This document shows positions 25,181 through 34,699 of a stretch of 64,000 bases of DNA, in pieces. A model generated the notes under the pieces. It worked only from the letters and a program-made list of their open reading frames with translations. It was not told the DNA's origin and ran no database searches. A program made the position numbers and the translations under genes. Numbering within the stretch: the first letter of the stretch is position 1; each line of letters opens with the position of its first letter. Source of the stretch: an uncultured Rhizobiaceae group bacterium (GTDB lineage: Bacteria; Pseudomonadota; Alphaproteobacteria; Rhizobiales; Rhizobiaceae); the NCBI GenBank assembly GCA_937930635.1, contig CALHCF010000009.1, forward strand, positions 132,702-196,701. Direction: 5' to 3'.

Positions 25181-27571
25181 CTAGGGCGAACTGTTACCGG
25201 ATTTGATGTGAATATCGCGCTGCGGAAAGGGGATCTCGATGCCGTTTTCACGGAACTTCTTGTCGATGGCAAACCGGATATCGGTTTCAACAACCGGCGT
25301 CGTCATGATGTCGCGAACAAAAAACCGCAACTGGAAATCGAGCGAACTCGCACCAAAATCGGAAAAGTGCACAAACGGACCCGGATGTGTGGCGACACGG
25401 TCATCGCCCTCCAGACATTCCAGCAAGAGCTCGCGGACTTTCTCGGTATCAGAGCCATAAGCGACACCGACATTGATGAGAATCCGGCGCACGCTGTCGG
25501 TATGCATCCAGTTGCCCACAGATGTATTGATGACCTCGGAATTGGGAATAATGACCGACTGACGGTCAAAGGTCTCCAGCTCTGTCGCGCGCACATTAAT
25601 CTTGCGCACAAAGCCCTCGGAACCGGCCACGGCAATAATATCGCCCACCTTTATAGGGCGTTCGATGAGCATGATGATGCCCGAAACGAAATTGTTGACG
25701 ATGTTTTGCAGGCCAAAACCAATGCCGACGGACAAGGCCCCGGCGATGAGGGCGATGTTGGAGAGATTAAAGCCAGCCCAGCTGATACCCACCAGAGCGG
25801 CGATGAAGAATCCCAGATAGCCGACCCCCGCACGCATGGAATCTTTCACTCCGGAATCCAGATGAGTGCGGGCAAGAACCTTGCCTTCAAACCAGCGCTG
25901 GATAACCCGGGTGGCAAAAATAAGCGCGAAAAACACGATAAAGGCCAGCAGAATTCGACCAAAGGAAATCTGTACGCCACCAACCGAAAAACCGGTCAGA
26001 GCCGAGGCAGCCCACGATCCAATATCATCGCCCTTAAACCCCCATTGCAACAAAAGGATCGGCACGCCGATGAGCAGGATGATGCCGTTGATGATAATGG
26101 ACGCAATAAGCCCCAGCTGATCAAGCCTGAGATCCGACATGCCACCGTCATAGAGCCGGTTGCCGATATTCATTGAACGCAGAGCACCAGCGGCCGCGAT
26201 TGCACGCGACGTCAGCAGACCAATGTACATGGTGGCCAGAATGGAACCCGAAATGATAATTTGTGCCGCCATGAAACGGCCAAGACTGACATAGCCGGAA
26301 ATCGCAGCCATCACGATGGCAATGACGCTTATCCAGACCAGCCAATACATCACCGGGTTCCAGCCCCGATAACCGGACCGCAACCTCGACTCCTTTGGAA
26401 GGTTAAGGCGTGTCATCACAGCTGCAACAAGCACCCCTGCGATCAGCAGAGTAGCCAGCATCGTTTTGACAATGGTCAACTCAACCGACAGAGAAAAAAT
26501 CGTGATCAGCTGCGATGTGTAATAGTCCAGCCCATAGATAACGGCCATTGCCAGCCCCAGAACAAACAACCGCCGTGCAGCGGTGTCTGTCATGGTGATC
26601 AGCCGTTTTTCCTGATTGCCCGGCGACAGAATGGCGCGCAGGAGTAGCCAGACAAAAACCCAGCCGGATACGGTCACCAGAAGCCCCAGCACCATCCTGT
26701 CGATCCGCAGTCTGTAGAGGCCGAAATAACCGAGGAAAATATGCAGAGCCAACGCCAGCACGACGAAGGCAAAACCCGGAAGAACGGTGGAGAAGAACGC
26801 CTGTGTAATACGTTGCAGAGGCGTGATTGTTTCGGCCGCCTCCAGGCGCCGTATCCACCGACGCAGGGGCCGCAACACCCAGTAGAGCACAAATCCGGAA
26901 ACAGCTGTCGCTGCAAAAGCGGCCAGTAGTGAGAGAAACTTGTACTGAATTGTCGTTCTCACCCAGACCGCAAAGGTATCCCAGACCGCAACACTCTCTG
27001 CTGGACCTCGCTCCCAGGTTTCATGAAACAGGCGGCTGTCGAGATCGCGTCGCTTCAGCAGCGAAGAAACAAACTGAGCACGACGCCTTTCCAACACCGC
27101 AGCAACCAAAGTCGCAGAGCGAACCGTCAACGCCTCAGCCTCACGCATGGCAAGCGTGGTACTGGCGCGAAGGTCGGACAATCGCTTGCGCTCTGCAGCA
27201 ATATCTTCCGGCTCCGGAGGAGCACCTTCTGCCGGTGGCGGCGGCAACCGGTCAAACGCGGCAGTAACATCCGACACTTCCGGTTGGTAGCGCGTCACAC
27301 TTTCCAAAACGTCGTTGCTGATCGCGTCCAGCTCGGCGCGCAACGCGGTTAATTCCTGATCGTTCAGTTCGTTGTTTCGAAGTTTGCCTTCAGCTTCCAA
27401 CAACCGCTCAGCCAGGGGTTTGATGGTTATTTGCAGTTTGGTTGCGATCGTTGCTGGCGACGATCCAAGACCCGGTTCCTGCGCCAGGGAAATAAGAGTG
27501 GACGCAAATAACGCTACAAGCATCAGGGCTGTCGCCGCAAATGCCCGCCAAATACGCACTGTGTTGTTCAA
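25181..27571 (-). CDS. Large MscS-family mechanosensitive channel with N-terminal DUF3772 domain
   Basis: 796-residue inner-membrane channel. Signal/anchor segment at 10-30, then a periplasmic coiled-coil-rich DUF3772-type domain to about residue 200, many membrane helices (about 210-560), and the MscS core: pore helix 'ALIAGALSVGIGFGLQNIVN', then 'RPIKVGDIIAVAGSEGFVRK' and 'DRQSVIIPNSEVINTSVGNW' of the cytoplasmic beta domain. This is the large KefA/YbdG-like class rather than the short MscS. The start is TTG (27571) with GGGAA 8 bases ahead; a GTG four codons later is possible. It lies upstream of the ECF sigma gene on the same strand but with 126 bp between. Confidence 0.9.
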   Translation of the reverse strand: MNNTVRIWRAFAATALMLVALFASTLISLAQEPGLGSSPATIATKLQITIKPLAERLLEAEGKLRNNELNDQELTALRAELDAISNDVLESVTRYQPEVSDVTAAFDRLPPPPAEGAPPEPEDIAAERKRLSDLRASTTLAMREAEALTVRSATLVAAVLERRRAQFVSSLLKRRDLDSRLFHETWERGPAESVAVWDTFAVWVRTTIQYKFLSLLAAFAATAVSGFVLYWVLRPLRRWIRRLEAAETITPLQRITQAFFSTVLPGFAFVVLALALHIFLGYFGLYRLRIDRMVLGLLVTVSGWVFVWLLLRAILSPGNQEKRLITMTDTAARRLFVLGLAMAVIYGLDYYTSQLITIFSLSVELTIVKTMLATLLIAGVLVAAVMTRLNLPKESRLRSGYRGWNPVMYWLVWISVIAIVMAAISGYVSLGRFMAAQIIISGSILATMYIGLLTSRAIAAAGALRSMNIGNRLYDGGMSDLRLDQLGLIASIIINGIILLIGVPILLLQWGFKGDDIGSWAASALTGFSVGGVQISFGRILLAFIVFFALIFATRVIQRWFEGKVLARTHLDSGVKDSMRAGVGYLGFFIAALVGISWAGFNLSNIALIAGALSVGIGFGLQNIVNNFVSGIIMLIERPIKVGDIIAVAGSEGFVRKINVRATELETFDRQSVIIPNSEVINTSVGNWMHTDSVRRILINVGVAYGSDTEKVRELLLECLEGDDRVATHPGPFVHFSDFGASSLDFQLRFFVRDIMTTPVVETDIRFAIDKKFRENGIEIPFPQRDIHIKSGNSSP

Positions 27572-27657
27572 GCCGATTATTCCCAGGTAGGCGGTTTCGA
27601 CGCGTAAACCAGCTCAATGGCTCGTCGTCGATAACGACCGCGGCCTGAAAGAGTTAA

Positions 27658-27936
27658 CTACTGACCGGAAACGCGTCCCTTGCCATCCTGTATAACCACA
27701 CGTTCAGCCCCTTTGAAAGCCATAACATCCCCAGACGGAAAGGATATGAAACATCCATTCTGGCAAACAGTTACAGAACCATTGGCGGCCACCGAAACTT
27801 CGGCGCGCTTGCCGTTTTCCGTGACTGTTACCACCCGGGGTTCAGAATCAGAATTTGTCAATGTGAGCGCCTGCGCAGAGCCGCTTAAGATAAACGAAGA
27901 AAGAGCCGCAACAGATGCGATACGTAAAATGGTCAT
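27658..27936 (-). CDS. Small exported protein of unknown function
   Basis: 92 residues with a clear signal peptide (MTILRIASVAALSSFILSG, cleavage near 'AQALTLTN'). The mature part is about 69 residues, mostly beta-forming, with two cysteines in 'VTVCQNGCFISFPSGD' that could form a disulfide or bind a metal. I do not recognise a family. It has a coherent start with a run of pyrimidines/purines AGGAAAAA upstream on its strand. It is transcribed toward the large MscS gene 86 bp away. Confidence 0.65.
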   Translation of the reverse strand: MTILRIASVAALSSFILSGSAQALTLTNSDSEPRVVTVTENGKRAEVSVAANGSVTVCQNGCFISFPSGDVMAFKGAERVVIQDGKGRVSGQ

Positions 27937-28026
27937 AAGTTTTTCCTCTCACTGAGACAAATGGGGCTTCTCAAGACTATTTTCAAATGTGAAAACCAGT
28001 TCTTGGTCGATTCCGCTGGATAATCT

Positions 28027-29253
28027 GTGACAGTTTCAAAACCACCCTTAGAGCCCAAATCAGGACTTTCACCGGGTTATCTGATCATATTCTGCGGCTT
28101 TTTGATGACTTTGTCGGCCTTTTCGATCGATATCATGCTGCCAGCCTTTGGCGCGATGGCCTTAGAACTCGATGAGCCAATAGAGTGGATACAGGCCACA
28201 ATCCCGGTTTACTCCATCAGTTTCGCCATCGCGCAACTTTTCTGGGGTCCTTTATCGGATCGTTTTGGGCGCAGGCCGGTGATTGTAATCGGGTTGGGAA
28301 TCTATCTTGCAGGCGCATTGCTGGCCGCATTGAGCAGTTCCCTTTTCTGGCTCCTTGTAGGGCGCGCTATTCAGGGGTTTGGCGCTTCTGCAGCACCGGT
28401 TATCGGACGCGCCATCATGCGTGACAGCTATTGCGGCCCCGCACTTGCCCGCGCAATGGGTGCAACCATGGCGGTATTCGCGATTGGCCCGATCCTGGCT
28501 CCTTTGATGGGAACAGGGCTGATGAACGCATTGGGATGGCGGTTCGTTTTCATTGCAATGGCCCTGTTCGCTGCCGGTATTTTGGTGATTGCACTTGGGC
28601 CGTTTCGTGAAACCAACCAGAATCCAGATCCGGATGCGCTCAAGATCGCGAACCTGATGGCTGCATTTCGCAGGGTCGTCACCAACCGGCAGTCCATCTA
28701 TGTCCTGTTCTTCGCGACATGTGCGTATTGCGCCTTGTTGAGTTTCGTTTCAAACGGCGTACGGGTCTATGAAACTGCGTTTGATGTCACAGGGCTGGAA
28801 TTCGCAATCCTGTTTACCGTTTCCGGCTTCGGCATCATCCTTGGTCAGTTTTGTAACCGGATATTGCTTGCACGCCTTGGCATCCTCAAAACTCTGCAAG
28901 TGGCAAGCTTCATTCTGTTCTTTGCGTCGGCATCAACAGCACTTCTGGGTGCTGCTAATCTGTTAGATGCATGGAGCTTCACCGCACTGATGTTCCTTTT
29001 CAACACGTCCTTTCTGGTGGTCATCTCCAATTCACTGACATTGATTATCGATCCGCATCCGCAAATTGCCGGGTTTGTATCGGCCTTTTTTGGTTTCGCT
29101 TCGCTGACAGGTTCAGCGTTTTTTGTCATCGTGACTTTCAGGGTTTTTGACGGCCAGCTTGTCCCATGGGCTGTTGGCATGACAGCAATGACAGCCATCG
29201 CCTTTTGTGGCTTTTTGTGCGCCCGCAGAGCCAGCTTCTCATACCGCGACTAA
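28027..29253 (+). CDS. MFS transporter, Bcr/CflA-like drug resistance family
   Basis: 408-residue major facilitator with 12 predicted membrane helices. The motif between TM2 and TM3, 'LFWGPLSDRFGRRPVIVIGL', is the DHA1/Bcr-CflA signature, and 'GRAIQGFGASAAPVIGRAIM' follows in TM4 with its conserved Arg. These pumps export drugs or small metabolites using the proton gradient. The start codon is GTG (28027); the next ATG would cut off the first helix. It converges on a Gfo/Idh-family gene with a 4-base overlap, so it is transcribed alone. A role in the neighbouring catabolic set is not supported by sequence. Confidence 0.9.
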   Translation: MTVSKPPLEPKSGLSPGYLIIFCGFLMTLSAFSIDIMLPAFGAMALELDEPIEWIQATIPVYSISFAIAQLFWGPLSDRFGRRPVIVIGLGIYLAGALLAALSSSLFWLLVGRAIQGFGASAAPVIGRAIMRDSYCGPALARAMGATMAVFAIGPILAPLMGTGLMNALGWRFVFIAMALFAAGILVIALGPFRETNQNPDPDALKIANLMAAFRRVVTNRQSIYVLFFATCAYCALLSFVSNGVRVYETAFDVTGLEFAILFTVSGFGIILGQFCNRILLARLGILKTLQVASFILFFASASTALLGAANLLDAWSFTALMFLFNTSFLVVISNSLTLIIDPHPQIAGFVSAFFGFASLTGSAFFVIVTFRVFDGQLVPWAVGMTAMTAIAFCGFLCARRASFSYRD

Positions 29254-30278
29254 AGGACCCTGCGGCTCCCGTCGGCAGCCGATGCATAGACGGCTTCTTC
29301 GATGTGCAGATTGGCAAGGTAGTCGCGGGCGGTATTGGCCAGTGGAGCACCCTGGATGAAATGATCGACCACATGTCGGGTGAAGCGATAGACACAATCC
29401 CCGCCAAAACCATGGTCACGCCACTCATAAACGATGGATTGTTCAGCGGTGTCGCCATGAGCACGGAAAGATAATTCTCCATCGCCGTTGAGTGACAGGA
29501 CACCGTTTTCGCCCTCAATGAGCATTTCACCCATTGTGCGCCTGCAATTTTCGGCGCGATGATCCGACAGGCGATTGCCGTCAATTATACCCCGAACGCC
29601 ATCTGCAAAATTGAGCACGATCAGGCAATTGTCTTCCCCGGCGATCACGGGATTAAGTCTGGTCAGGTCCGCCCAGACACTGTCCGCCTCATCGAAAAAG
29701 TAGCGCAGCACATCAATCAGATGGATTGCGGTTTCATGGACAAGGAAGCGTTCCATCTTCTGAAAATAGGGTTGGCGGTCCAGATAGGCCCGGGGGCCCT
29801 GCCCGTCGCCGGGTCGCAGACGCAGCATGACCTGATAAATCCGGCCAAGCCGCCCTTCGTTGAGCACGGCCTTAGCTGCCTGATACCAGGGCTGAAAACG
29901 AAAATTTTCATGGACAACCAGCGTGATCCCGGCGCGCTCCGCAAGCTTTGTGGCTGCTTCTGCCGTTTCAAGATCGCCGCAAAACGGTTTTTGACAGATG
30001 CAATCGATACCGTGCCGGGCCGCAAGAGCAATCATGGCCTGGTGGGTTGGGGGCGGTGTAACAATGTCCAAAAGGTCGGGCTTTGCGATATCAAGCATTT
30101 CCGCCACATCGGCGAAGCTGTGCTCCGCGCCATAAGCTTTTGCAGCCGCCTGTGCAGCCTTTTCATCCAGATCGGCAATCGCAACCAGATCAACTTCAGC
30201 GCACCGCGACCAGGCATCAAAATGGAACTGACTGAAATAGCCGGTTCCCGCCACTGCGACTTTAATGCGCTCAACCAT
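29250..30278 (-). CDS. Gfo/Idh/MocA family NAD(P)-dependent oxidoreductase
   Basis: 342-residue sugar/inositol dehydrogenase family protein. The N-terminal Rossmann fold reads 'VAVAGTGYFSQFHFDAWSRC' and contains the Gfo/Idh signature 'CQKPFCGDLETAEAATKLAE', in place of the usual E-K-P, with the Lys conserved. The C-terminal domain is the usual open beta sheet. Substrates for the family are sugars, sugar acids or inositols. It is last of three genes on the minus strand, 5 bases after an isopropylmalate-type dehydrogenase, suggesting a joint pathway. The C terminus overlaps the convergent MFS gene by 4 bases. Confidence 0.88.
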   Translation of the reverse strand: MVERIKVAVAGTGYFSQFHFDAWSRCAEVDLVAIADLDEKAAQAAAKAYGAEHSFADVAEMLDIAKPDLLDIVTPPPTHQAMIALAARHGIDCICQKPFCGDLETAEAATKLAERAGITLVVHENFRFQPWYQAAKAVLNEGRLGRIYQVMLRLRPGDGQGPRAYLDRQPYFQKMERFLVHETAIHLIDVLRYFFDEADSVWADLTRLNPVIAGEDNCLIVLNFADGVRGIIDGNRLSDHRAENCRRTMGEMLIEGENGVLSLNGDGELSFRAHGDTAEQSIVYEWRDHGFGGDCVYRFTRHVVDHFIQGAPLANTARDYLANLHIEEAVYASAADGSRRVL

Positions 30279-30283
30279 GAATG

Positions 30284-31399
30284 TCAGACCGGATGGTTGC
30301 CATCTGCATCAAGTGCATCCAGTGCATTGCCTACAGCTTCGGTAATCGCATCAACCCCGGCCTCTCCTCCCCGTTCTGTGGAGACAAGCGTGCCGTCGGC
30401 AAAAGCATCATCAACCGCAGCAACGATCATGTTTGCGCCCTTCGCCAACAGGGGATCGCTCTTTTCCACGGCGAGCCAATCCAGCATCATGGCACCGGAC
30501 AGGAACATGGCTGTTGGGTTAGCCTTGCCGCTTCCCGCAATATCTGGTGCCGAACCGTGGCACGGCTGGAAGACTGCGTGTTGATCGCCAATGTCGGCAG
30601 AAGGCGCCATGCCAAGACCGCCAATCAGACCGGCGGCGAGATCGGAAAGAATGTCGCCATACATGTTTTCAGTGACCATAACGTCATAAATCCAGGGGCG
30701 GCGCACCATTTCCATCGCAACCGCATCAACATAGCCGTAGCGCGGTGTGATGTCCTGATAGTTGGCCGCAATCTCATCGAATATGTCGCGCCAGAAGGCC
30801 ATCGACTTAAACACATTGGCTTTATCGACGCTGGTAACTTCGCCCATACGACCCTGGGCCTTGCGTTGCTGTGCCAGACGAAACGCATAGTCAACGACCC
30901 GTGTGGTACCCTTTCGGGTCACAACCTGGGTGTCGGTCGCCTGATCTTCATCGCGGCTGCCTTTGCCAACTGAAGCAAAAAGACCTTCGGTTGACTCCCG
31001 CACCAGCACGAAATCCAGTTCATCACCACGCGGGTCTGCCAACGGCCCCTTGATACCACGTACCGAACGAACCGGGCGAATGCCTGCATAAAGTTCCAGC
31101 TCAAAACGCAGATCAATCTGCGGGATAATCTCCGTCCCGTCGGGATAACGCACGCTTGGGTCACCCATCGCTGCAAGTAAAATGGCGTCCGCGGCCCTGC
31201 ATCCTTCAAGGGTCTCTTTTGGAAGCGCCTGGCCTGTTTTTGTGTAAGCGCCTGCTCCGGCCTCCAGCCAGTTTTCAATCAACGCCGGCCTGCCAATCTT
31301 TTCCATTACGCGCTGCAGAAGCGTTACGCAGGGACGAGTGATTTCCATGCCGATACCATCGCCGGGGAGAACCGCAATAGTGAGGGGAGCTATGGTCAT
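30284..31399 (-). CDS. Isocitrate/isopropylmalate dehydrogenase family protein (tartrate/malate-type candidate)
   Basis: 371-residue metal-dependent decarboxylating dehydrogenase family member. Motifs: '[20 protein letters not shown]' at the N terminus, '[20 protein letters not shown]' for the substrate Ser/Arg region, '[20 protein letters not shown]' with catalytic Lys, '[20 protein letters not shown]' with metal-binding Asp residues, and '[20 protein letters not shown]' for NAD. It is not the biosynthetic LeuB by context (no leuCD nearby); 'PCHGSAPDI' and the sugar-acid neighbours suggest a hydroxy-acid such as tartrate, D-malate or homologue. Substrate uncertain. Confidence 0.85.
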   Translation of the reverse strand: MTIAPLTIAVLPGDGIGMEITRPCVTLLQRVMEKIGRPALIENWLEAGAGAYTKTGQALPKETLEGCRAADAILLAAMGDPSVRYPDGTEIIPQIDLRFELELYAGIRPVRSVRGIKGPLADPRGDELDFVLVRESTEGLFASVGKGSRDEDQATDTQVVTRKGTTRVVDYAFRLAQQRKAQGRMGEVTSVDKANVFKSMAFWRDIFDEIAANYQDITPRYGYVDAVAMEMVRRPWIYDVMVTENMYGDILSDLAAGLIGGLGMAPSADIGDQHAVFQPCHGSAPDIAGSGKANPTAMFLSGAMMLDWLAVEKSDPLLAKGANMIVAAVDDAFADGTLVSTERGGEAGVDAITEAVGNALDALDADGNHPV

Positions 31400-31431
31400 A
31401 TATCAGGCTGCTTTCTTAGACGGGATCGATC

Positions 31432-32481
31432 TCAAACAGGATCAATGGTTTCAAGTGTCCTTATCAAAGGTGCTATTGCGTATGTCCAGTGCACAGGCCG
31501 ATGACCGGAAACCGGCATTGAAACTTTGGCTATCTTTTCATCCAGCAAACAACCAAGGACTGCCTGGTCAAGATCGCTGCCGCAAAATGCGAGATTTGAA
31601 ATATTACGCAAAACTCGCCCGGCGGCCTTGTCCAGATGAGGCCTGCCCATGGCATGTTTGCGCCACGCCTGTTCCACCCAGTCGAGGTGACCCTGATCCG
31701 CATCCTCAAGGAGGATGTCCACTTTCCCGCTGGCATCAACCCGCAACACGCGGTTTGAAACAATCGATGTCAACCAGGCATCCCCTTTCACATCAAACGC
31801 CAGACCGTCAGGAAAAATGCCAGCGCCCAACTCGGCGACAGTGGTGCGGTTGGTCAGGGAACCATCAGCTTCGATATCAAAACTGGTCAGACGACGCGAA
31901 AAAGTTTCATTGACAAAAAGGCGTTTGCCATCGGGATGGGGCATGCATTCATTGGTGTAACCCAGACCGTCGGCCACGATCCGGGCATCGCCATCCCGGA
32001 CCACCACGATAAAGCCATCTGCAATATCGGCACGATAAGCAAAAGCACGGGGTGTCTGGCGGGTTGATACCGTCACCCAGACACGGCCGCTCGCATCAAC
32101 AGTTACAAAATTGGACGGGGGCAGCGGCTCTCCTGCAACTTCCATCAGAACGGGCGAGACTGTTCCATCACTGGCCAGTTTAAACACACCGCCACGTTCC
32201 GCCCCAAGGTGGGCCAGCAGAAAATCACCACCATCCAGCAGGCAAATTCCATTGGGTCGCAACGGTTCATCAAGACCCAACGACCTGGCGACCGGTATCC
32301 AATTGCGGGCAAGGTGCCGTTTCACCGTTCCGTCAGCAAAGATAACTGATACGCCGCCGTTTCCCGTCCAGTCCGGCACAAATGTCATACCACTGGAATG
32401 AGCCAGCGCGCATTCGGGCCTCGAAAGGCCGTGGCCGACAAATCTCAGGGAATCGAGAGGAAAAGGATTCACAACAGTCAC
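31432..32481 (-). CDS. SMP-30/gluconolactonase/LRE-like protein
   Basis: 349-residue six-bladed beta-propeller of the SMP-30 family, which hydrolyses sugar lactones with a bound divalent metal. Candidate metal ligands are Glu near the N terminus ('[10 protein letters not shown]'), Asn in '[20 protein letters not shown]', Asn in '[20 protein letters not shown]' and Asp in '[19 protein letters not shown]'. The start is GTG at 32481, divergent from mutL. It is the first gene of a three-gene set; a lactonase followed by two dehydrogenases fits oxidation of an aldose to an acid with further breakdown. Confidence 0.87.
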   Translation of the reverse strand: MTVVNPFPLDSLRFVGHGLSRPECALAHSSGMTFVPDWTGNGGVSVIFADGTVKRHLARNWIPVARSLGLDEPLRPNGICLLDGGDFLLAHLGAERGGVFKLASDGTVSPVLMEVAGEPLPPSNFVTVDASGRVWVTVSTRQTPRAFAYRADIADGFIVVVRDGDARIVADGLGYTNECMPHPDGKRLFVNETFSRRLTSFDIEADGSLTNRTTVAELGAGIFPDGLAFDVKGDAWLTSIVSNRVLRVDASGKVDILLEDADQGHLDWVEQAWRKHAMGRPHLDKAAGRVLRNISNLAFCGSDLDQAVLGCLLDEKIAKVSMPVSGHRPVHWTYAIAPLIRTLETIDPV

Positions 32482-32571
32482 TTACCATTCGCTTCAAGTG
32501 ACCACACTTTCAGGGCATTATGGAAAATCAATCAAGAGGGTGATTCCAACCATGGCTATCGGAAGGCCGAC

Positions 32572-34419
32572 ATGACCATACGTCGCCTGAGCGAGAACAT
32601 CGTCAATCAGATCGCGGCTGGAGAGGTGATCGAACGGCCCGCAAGTGTCGTGCGCGAGCTGTTGGATAATGCCGTCGATGCAGGGGCAACACGCATTGAA
32701 ATCGTAACGGCGGGTGGCGGCAAGAACCTCATCCGCGTCACGGACAACGGCCACGGGATGGATGGCGATAACCTCCAACTGGCTGTCGAGCGGCACTGCA
32801 CCTCGAAAATGACCGACGACCTGGGTGATATTCGTACACTGGGGTTTCGCGGTGAAGCGCTCCCATCCATAGGGTCGGTCTCACGTCTTTCGATAAAAAG
32901 CCGCAGAAAAGGCAGTGAATCGGGTTGGGAAATTCAGGTTGACGGTGGGAAGGTGCAAGGCCCCCGCCCGGCTGCCATCAATCAAGGCACGGTCGTGGAA
33001 GTTAGCGATTTATTTTATGCGGTCCCCGCCCGGCTGAAATTCCTGAAGACGGACAGAGCCGAGGCAAATGCGATAACGGATGTCATCAAACGCACCGTAC
33101 TGGCCCATCCCCATATTCGCTTCTCGGTCTCGGGAACGGATCGACAAATGGTCGATTATTCCGGGGTTTTGGGTGAAGACGCTCTGCTCCAGCGCCTGTC
33201 GCAAGTCCTGGGTCAGGAGTTTTGTGATAATGCACTGGAAGTGGACGCCGAACGCGAAGGTGTCACTTTGACAGGCTATGCGGCGCTTCCCACCTACAAC
33301 CGGGGAAATGCGCTGCACCAGTTTATTTATGTTAATGGCCGCCCCGTTCGTGACAAGCAGCTTACCGGTGCTGTTCGCGGGGCCTATATGGATTTCCTGT
33401 CGCGCCACCGCCATGCAGTTCTGGCCCTGTTTATCACGATTGATCCGGCACAGGTGGATGTGAACGTCCACCCCGCAAAAGCGGAAGTTCGCTTTCGTGA
33501 TGCCGGCCTTGTCAAAGGGTTGATTGTGGGGGCTCTGCGCGAGGTGATCACCGGTGCCAGGCATCGCGCATCAAGCGAGGGTGGCGACGAAATGCTGGCT
33601 TCGTTTCGGCCCGGATATGGAAGCACTCCGTCGCCCACCGGCAACGGCCCCGTTTCGGCGGCGGCGCTGGGCCAAAAATGGGTTCCGGAGACCAACCGCG
33701 ATTTGAAATATGACTGGCAAAAATCTCCCTATCGATCGCTTGATGAATTTGGAGAGTCTACCCAAGCCGCATTCGATGCAACGGGTGCGCCTTCCGCTGA
33801 CATTCGCGAAACCGATCCTCCCGCCATCGAAGATCAGGCCCATCCTCTTGGCGCTGCCCGTGCTCAGATTCATGAAAACTATCTGGTGGCGCAAACAGAT
33901 GATGGTTTAGTCATTGTCGATCAACATGCGGCCCATGAGCGCATTGTCTATGAACGCATGAAAGCTCAACTCGCCCGCGACGGCATTGCAGGACAGATGC
34001 TTCTTGTTCCGGACATTGTTGAGATGCCCGAAGAAGACGCTAACCGTCTGCTGGCGCATAGCGAAGCTTTCAAACAGCTCGGCCTGACCATCGAGGCCTT
34101 TGGCCCGGGGGCTGTTGCAGTTCGTGAAACCCCTGCTCTGCTTGGCGAGGTTGATTGCAAAAGCCTGCTTCAGGATCTCGTTGATGAAATAAATGAGTGG
34201 GGTTCCTCTTCTCTTGTTGAAGAAAAGATTGAAGCCGTCGCCGCGACCATGGCCTGCCATGGCTCGGTTCGCTCGGGACGGCGATTGCAACCGGCCGAAA
34301 TGAATCAGCTGCTGCGTGACATGGAAGCGACACCCAATTCGGGCCAGTGCAATCACGGCCGCCCAACCTATGTTGAGCTGAAACTTGCTGATATAGAAAG
34401 GTTGTTTGGGCGTCGCTGA
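32572..34419 (+). CDS. mutL: DNA mismatch repair protein MutL
   Basis: Mismatch-repair matchmaker linking MutS to strand excision. 615 residues. The N-terminal GHKL ATPase holds '[16 protein letters not shown]', 'TDNGHGMD' and '[16 protein letters not shown]'. A variable linker covers about 330-425, and a C-terminal dimerisation domain follows. The latter has '[12 protein letters not shown]', the metal-dependent nicking motif found in MutL proteins of bacteria without MutH, together with 'ACHGSVRSG' and '[11 protein letters not shown]'. I start at 32572, preceded by GGAAGG and matching the universal MutL beginning ([18 protein letters not shown]); a longer frame from 32398 is spurious. Confidence 0.97.
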   Translation: MTIRRLSENIVNQIAAGEVIERPASVVRELLDNAVDAGATRIEIVTAGGGKNLIRVTDNGHGMDGDNLQLAVERHCTSKMTDDLGDIRTLGFRGEALPSIGSVSRLSIKSRRKGSESGWEIQVDGGKVQGPRPAAINQGTVVEVSDLFYAVPARLKFLKTDRAEANAITDVIKRTVLAHPHIRFSVSGTDRQMVDYSGVLGEDALLQRLSQVLGQEFCDNALEVDAEREGVTLTGYAALPTYNRGNALHQFIYVNGRPVRDKQLTGAVRGAYMDFLSRHRHAVLALFITIDPAQVDVNVHPAKAEVRFRDAGLVKGLIVGALREVITGARHRASSEGGDEMLASFRPGYGSTPSPTGNGPVSAAALGQKWVPETNRDLKYDWQKSPYRSLDEFGESTQAAFDATGAPSADIRETDPPAIEDQAHPLGAARAQIHENYLVAQTDDGLVIVDQHAAHERIVYERMKAQLARDGIAGQMLLVPDIVEMPEEDANRLLAHSEAFKQLGLTIEAFGPGAVAVRETPALLGEVDCKSLLQDLVDEINEWGSSSLVEEKIEAVAATMACHGSVRSGRRLQPAEMNQLLRDMEATPNSGQCNHGRPTYVELKLADIERLFGRR

Positions 34420-34477
34420 TGATTAGCTTGTCAGAACATGCCGGCCTGTTGTTAAACGGCTCAACACGGAGATTTTC

Positions 34478-34699
34478 ATGCTGAACCGCATTGATCCTGA
34501 AAATTCGCAACCTGCACAAATCCGCTACATGGAGGCAGACTTTCAGGTCCTGGTACCGGGGACGCATGTTGTTTGTGCCATCACAGGCACTGCGATCCCG
34601 CTTGACGAATTAAAATACTGGAGCCCGGTGCGGCAGGAAGCCTATGTTGATGCCCATGCTGCGGTGAAAGCAGAACAGGAGGCTGGAAACCTTTCCTGA
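34478..34699 (+). CDS. DUF2093 domain protein
   Basis: 73-residue protein conserved in alphaproteobacteria, recognised by 'EADFQVLVPGTHVVCAITGT' and 'PLDELKYWSPVRQEAYVDAH'. It has no known function. It follows mutL by 58 bases on the same strand and converges end to end with lpxK (stop at 34699, lpxK ending at 34700), an arrangement usual around mutL/lpxK in Rhizobiales. No signal peptide or membrane segment is visible. Confidence 0.88.
   Translation: MLNRIDPENSQPAQIRYMEADFQVLVPGTHVVCAITGTAIPLDELKYWSPVRQEAYVDAHAAVKAEQEAGNLS

Noticed and set aside
25208..26176. 322-residue plus-strand frame over the large MscS gene
   Set aside because: Antisense to clear MscS core motifs; low hydrophobicity and no recognisable domain.
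27972..27996. Small TTTTCA...TGAAAA inverted repeat before the MFS gene
   Set aside because: Six-base A/T-rich arms are expected by chance; no other support for an operator.
32398..32571. N-terminal extension of MutL
   Set aside because: No ribosome site and no similarity to MutL; it overlaps the divergent SMP-30 gene. The ATG at 32572 gives the universal MutL start.
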